Positions 6,350 to 8,635 of a DNA stretch of 8,635 bases are shown here, one piece after another (within the stretch, counting starts at the first letter, position 1; every line of letters starts with the position of its first letter). The notes below the pieces were generated by a model that saw only the letters and a list, made by a program, of their open reading frames with translations, was not told the origin of the DNA and made no database searches. A program made the position numbers and the translations under genes. Source of the stretch: Rudaea sp. (GTDB taxonomy: Bacteria > Pseudomonadota > Gammaproteobacteria > Xanthomonadales > Rhodanobacteraceae); contig JAICYA010000061.1 of NCBI GenBank assembly GCA_025934455.1, positions 1 to 8,635 on the forward strand. The letters are read 5' to 3'.

Positions 6350-6351
6350 AA

Positions 6352-7728
6352 ATGAAGCGCACTCCTTCCGCCGACGCGAACGCCGCCCTGCGCGAACGCG
6401 ACCTGGCCGCGATCTGGCATCCGTGCACGCAGATGCGCGATCACGCCGGAGCCGATGCCCTGCCGATGACGCCGATCGTGCGCGGCGAAGGCGCCTGGCT
6501 GGTCGATGCAAATGGCGGCCGCTACCTCGACGCAGTGAGCTCGTGGTGGACGAACATCTTCGGCCACGCCAATCCGCGCATCGCCGCGGCGGTCAAGGAT
6601 CAGCTCGACAAACTCGAACACGTCATTTTCGCCGGATTCACCCACGAACCGGCGATCCAGCTTGCGGAAGAATTGCTGCGCGTGGCTCCGCCCGGATTCT
6701 CGCGCGTGTTTTTCGCCGACAACGGTTCCAGTGCGGTGGAAGTGGCGCTGAAGATGAGCTTCCACTACTGGCGCAACGTCGGCATAACCGGCAAGACCCG
6801 CTTCATCGCGCTGACCGGCAGCTATCACGGCGAAACGCTGGGCGCGCTGTCGGTGACCGACGTACCATTGTATCGCGCGACGTATGCACCGTTGCTGCAC
6901 GAACCGATTTTCGTGGCCTCGCCGGATTGCTTCGAGCGCGCGCCGGGCGAATCCTGGCGAGATCATTCGCTGCGCAAACTGGACGACATGCGCGCCACGC
7001 TGGAGCGCCATGCGCATGAAGTTTGCGCCGTCATCGTCGAGCCGCTGGTGCAATGCGCGGGCGGCATGCGCATGTACGATCCCGCGTACCTGACCGGACT
7101 GCACAAGCTCTGCGACGAATTCGGCGTGCATTTCATCGCCGACGAGATCGCGGTTGGCTTCGGCCGCACCGGCACGCTGTTCGCCTGTGAGCAAGCCGGG
7201 ATTTCCCCTGACTTCCTGTGCTTGTCCAAAGGACTCACCGGCGGCTTCATGCCGCTGTCGGTCGTGTTGACGACAAGCGATGTCTATGACGCTTTCTGGG
7301 CAGAATATTCCAGCGGCAAGGCTTTCCTGCATTCGCACAGCTATACCGGCAATCCGCTCGCCTGCCGCGCCGCACTGGCGACGCTTTCGATCTTCCGCGA
7401 CGAGCCCGTGCTGGAACGCAATCGTGCGCTGGCCCGGCACATGGCCGAATGCCTCGCGCCACTCACCGATCATCCGCACGTGGCCGACGTGCGCCAGACC
7501 GGCATGATCGCGGCGGTTGAACTGGTGCGCGACAAGTCAAAGCGCGCGCCTTTCGCGGCATCCGAACGGCGCGGCCTGCGCGTGTACCGGCATGGACTTG
7601 CGCGCGGCGTACTGCTGCGCCCGCTCGGCGATGTGATCTACTTCATGCCGCCGTATGTCGTCACGCCGAACGAAATCGACGTGATGGTCGGCGTGGCGAT
7701 CGAAGGCATGGCAAAGGCAGTGAAGTGA
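6352..7728 (+). CDS. bioA: Adenosylmethionine-8-amino-7-oxononanoate aminotransferase
   Basis: DAPA synthase, a cytoplasmic PLP enzyme of biotin synthesis. It moves the amino group of S-adenosylmethionine to 7-keto-8-aminopelargonic acid (KAPA), giving 7,8-diaminopelargonic acid. The protein has 458 residues. The BioA signature WHPCTQM is at 22-28 and SSWW at 63-66. Class III aminotransferase motifs follow: NGSSAVEVALKM at 124-135, YHGET at 158-162, DEIAVGFGRTG at 264-274 with the PLP-pyridine Asp264, the Schiff-base Lys293 in LSKGLTGG, and HSHSYTGNPLA at 327-337. The open frame runs further upstream, but those residues overlap gspG antisense and no homology is expected there; MKRTPS is the natural start. 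No clear Shine-Dalgarno precedes it. It is 1 base from rsmE, so the two form an operon; other bio genes are absent from the window. The WHPxTQM and SSWW motifs separate it from other class III aminotransferases. Confidence 0.96.
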   Translation: MKRTPSADANAALRERDLAAIWHPCTQMRDHAGADALPMTPIVRGEGAWLVDANGGRYLDAVSSWWTNIFGHANPRIAAAVKDQLDKLEHVIFAGFTHEPAIQLAEELLRVAPPGFSRVFFADNGSSAVEVALKMSFHYWRNVGITGKTRFIALTGSYHGETLGALSVTDVPLYRATYAPLLHEPIFVASPDCFERAPGESWRDHSLRKLDDMRATLERHAHEVCAVIVEPLVQCAGGMRMYDPAYLTGLHKLCDEFGVHFIADEIAVGFGRTGTLFACEQAGISPDFLCLSKGLTGGFMPLSVVLTTSDVYDAFWAEYSSGKAFLHSHSYTGNPLACRAALATLSIFRDEPVLERNRALARHMAECLAPLTDHPHVADVRQTGMIAAVELVRDKSKRAPFAASERRGLRVYRHGLARGVLLRPLGDVIYFMPPYVVTPNEIDVMVGVAIEGMAKAVK

Positions 7729-7729
7729 A

Positions 7730-8464
7730 ATGCGCATCCCGAGAATCCACGTCGATTACGATTTGCGTCCCGGCCGCGAAGTGCTGCTGCCCGACCAGGC
7801 CGGCGAACATGTCGCGCGCGTGCTGCGCCTGGAACGCGGCGCACCGCTGATCCTGTTCAACGGCGACGGCTACGAATTCGACGCCGCACTCGCCTCGCTG
7901 GCCAAGCACGCCGTCACCGCGGAAGTCGGGCAGAAGCGCGTCGTCGAGCGCGAATCGCCGCTGCCGCTCACGCTCGCGCAGGCGATCGCGCGCGGCGAGC
8001 GCATGGACTGGGTCCTGCAAAAGGCCACCGAGTTGGGCATCGCCCGCATCGTGCCGATCGTCAGCGAGCGCACCGAAGTGAAACTCGACACCGAACGCGC
8101 GGAACGCCGCATGGCGCATTGGCGCGGCGTCATTGCCAGCGCCTGCGAACAATGCGGCCGCACCCATCTGCCGGTACTCGAAGCGCCGCAGGCCATGGAT
8201 CGCTGGCTGGCGACACTCGGCGACGCGCCGGCAACGCGCCTGGCGCTGCTGCCCGAAGGCGATGCCAGCCTGCGGCAATTTCCACAAATGGACAATGGCG
8301 CAATCCTGGCAGTCGGCCCGGAAGGCGGCTTCACCGCGAACGACGTCGCCCTGCTCACACAAGCGGGGTTCCACGGTTTGCGCCTGGGACCGCGCATCCT
8401 GCGCACGGAAACTGCCGGTGTCGCGGCCTTGGCGGCGCTGCAGGCGATGTTTGGGGATTTTTGA
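7730..8464 (+). CDS. rsmE: 16S rRNA (uracil(1498)-N(3))-methyltransferase
   Basis: This 244-residue SPOUT-class RNA methyltransferase uses S-adenosylmethionine to methylate N3 of U1498 in 16S rRNA of the 30S subunit. The N-terminal PUA-like RNA-binding domain (about 1-72) contains HVARVLRLERG at 27-37. The trefoil-knot domain follows, with the family signatures GERMDWVLQKATELG at 89-103, SERTEVKL at 112-119, ACEQCGR at 138-144, VGPEGGF at 195-201 and LGPRILRTETAGVAAL at 219-234, the last two forming the SAM-binding knot. Length is typical (about 240-250). The ATG follows the bioA stop after a single base, so translation is probably coupled to bioA; a GAAGTGAA stretch just upstream could act as a weak ribosome site. 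No biochemical link between bioA and rsmE is known to me, so the pairing is probably co-expression only. Confidence 0.96.
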   Translation: MRIPRIHVDYDLRPGREVLLPDQAGEHVARVLRLERGAPLILFNGDGYEFDAALASLAKHAVTAEVGQKRVVERESPLPLTLAQAIARGERMDWVLQKATELGIARIVPIVSERTEVKLDTERAERRMAHWRGVIASACEQCGRTHLPVLEAPQAMDRWLATLGDAPATRLALLPEGDASLRQFPQMDNGAILAVGPEGGFTANDVALLTQAGFHGLRLGPRILRTETAGVAALAALQAMFGDF

Positions 8465-8471
8465 AACGCAC

Positions 8472-8505
8472 CAGCTTCGCTACGGAGCAGCAGCTTCGCT
8501 ACGGA
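8472..8505. repeat. Two 15-base direct repeats after rsmE
   Basis: CAGCTTCGCTACGGA occurs identically at 8472-8486 and 8491-8505, with GCAG between, giving a 19-base period. The pair lies between the rsmE stop and the end of a convergent gene, and the second copy contains that gene's stop codon (8499-8501, minus strand). Read on the minus strand each copy is TCCGTAGCGAAGCTG. GTAG-headed dispersed elements are known in Xanthomonadales, but I see no long palindromic stem here, so membership in such a family is only a possibility. It is not a convincing terminator. Confidence 0.7.
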
Positions 8506-8635
8506 ATCGCCTGCGCCACCAGCGCCTCGATCTGCCCGAGGTTCGGGATCACCGCCTGATCGTCGCGGACCAGCACCTGCGCATGCACGCCGGGCGGATG
8601 CGCGGATTCGTCGCCGGTCGGGATGAGCAGGTCCG
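8499..8635 (-). CDS. Unidentified protein, C-terminal fragment
   Basis: The last 44 codons of a minus-strand gene that enters from the right edge and ends in TAG, convergent with rsmE. The visible residues begin DLLIPTGDESAHPPGVHAQ, continue VLVRDD, then VIPNLGQIEALVAQAIP. It has a high-GC codon pattern like its neighbours, with no transmembrane segment or low-complexity run. The HPPGVHAQ stretch suggests a folded enzyme-like domain, but I do not recognise the family and give no function. The gene may be longer or shorter in reality, since a start cannot be seen. Its end lies 34 bases from the rsmE stop. Confidence 0.6.
   Translation of the reverse strand, partial: DLLIPTGDESAHPPGVHAQVLVRDDQAVIPNLGQIEALVAQAIP

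Noticed and set aside
5701..6351. Plus-strand extension of the bioA frame by 217 codons
   Set aside because: It runs antisense to gspG and gspH, and BioA homologues start close to the WHPCTQM motif, as the ATG at 6352 does.
6307..6351. BirA or BioR biotin-repressor operator upstream of bioA
   Set aside because: No long palindrome of the BirA type and no TTATCTATAA-like BioR site is visible; the only inverted repeat has a four-base stem.
6307..7479. Long minus-strand open frame upstream of gspG, antisense to bioA
   Set aside because: It is an artefact of high GC on the opposite strand of a well-supported bioA. The residues upstream of the GspG start show no prepilin or other domain pattern.
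8465..8498. Intrinsic terminator between rsmE and the convergent gene
   Set aside because: There is only a three-base AGC/GCT pairing within each repeat and no T-run on either strand.

Overview
The window looks like chromosomal DNA from a GC-rich Gammaproteobacterium. The best guess is the Xanthomonadales/Lysobacterales, possibly Rhodanobacteraceae-like. That rests on the high GC content and on a type II secretion (T2SS) gene order G-H-I-J-K-(insert)-L-M-N that resembles the Xanthomonas xps locus; it is an inference, not a taxonomic assignment. Nearly every base is coding, and no gap exceeds 50 bases.

Bases 1-6306 form one minus-strand block (transcribed right to left). It encodes the pseudopilins gspG (major), gspH, gspI, gspJ and gspK (minor), then an exported adenosine-deaminase-family lipoprotein, then the inner-membrane assembly proteins gspL and gspM, and the first 28 codons of a probable gspN. 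Most T2SS junctions are ATGA overlaps. The two exceptions flank the deaminase gene, which sits between gspK and gspL where these genes normally abut. A candidate extended -10 promoter lies just upstream of gspG and another in the 48-base gap before gspL, so the block may be two transcription units.

Bases 6352-8464 form a divergent plus-strand pair: bioA (DAPA synthase, biotin synthesis) and, one base later, rsmE (16S rRNA m3U1498 methyltransferase). The 45-base spacer between gspG and bioA must hold the control signals for both directions. gspE and gspF, which precede gspG in the xps arrangement, are not here.

After rsmE there are two 15-base direct repeats. The second contains the stop codon of a convergent minus-strand gene whose last 44 codons run off the window; I could not identify it.

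The most notable points are the surface-type adenosine deaminase inside a T2SS operon, a GspG with a duplicated GFTLI prepilin motif, and a proline-rich GspJ tail. I see no CRISPR array, tRNA, rRNA, insertion sequence or prophage gene.
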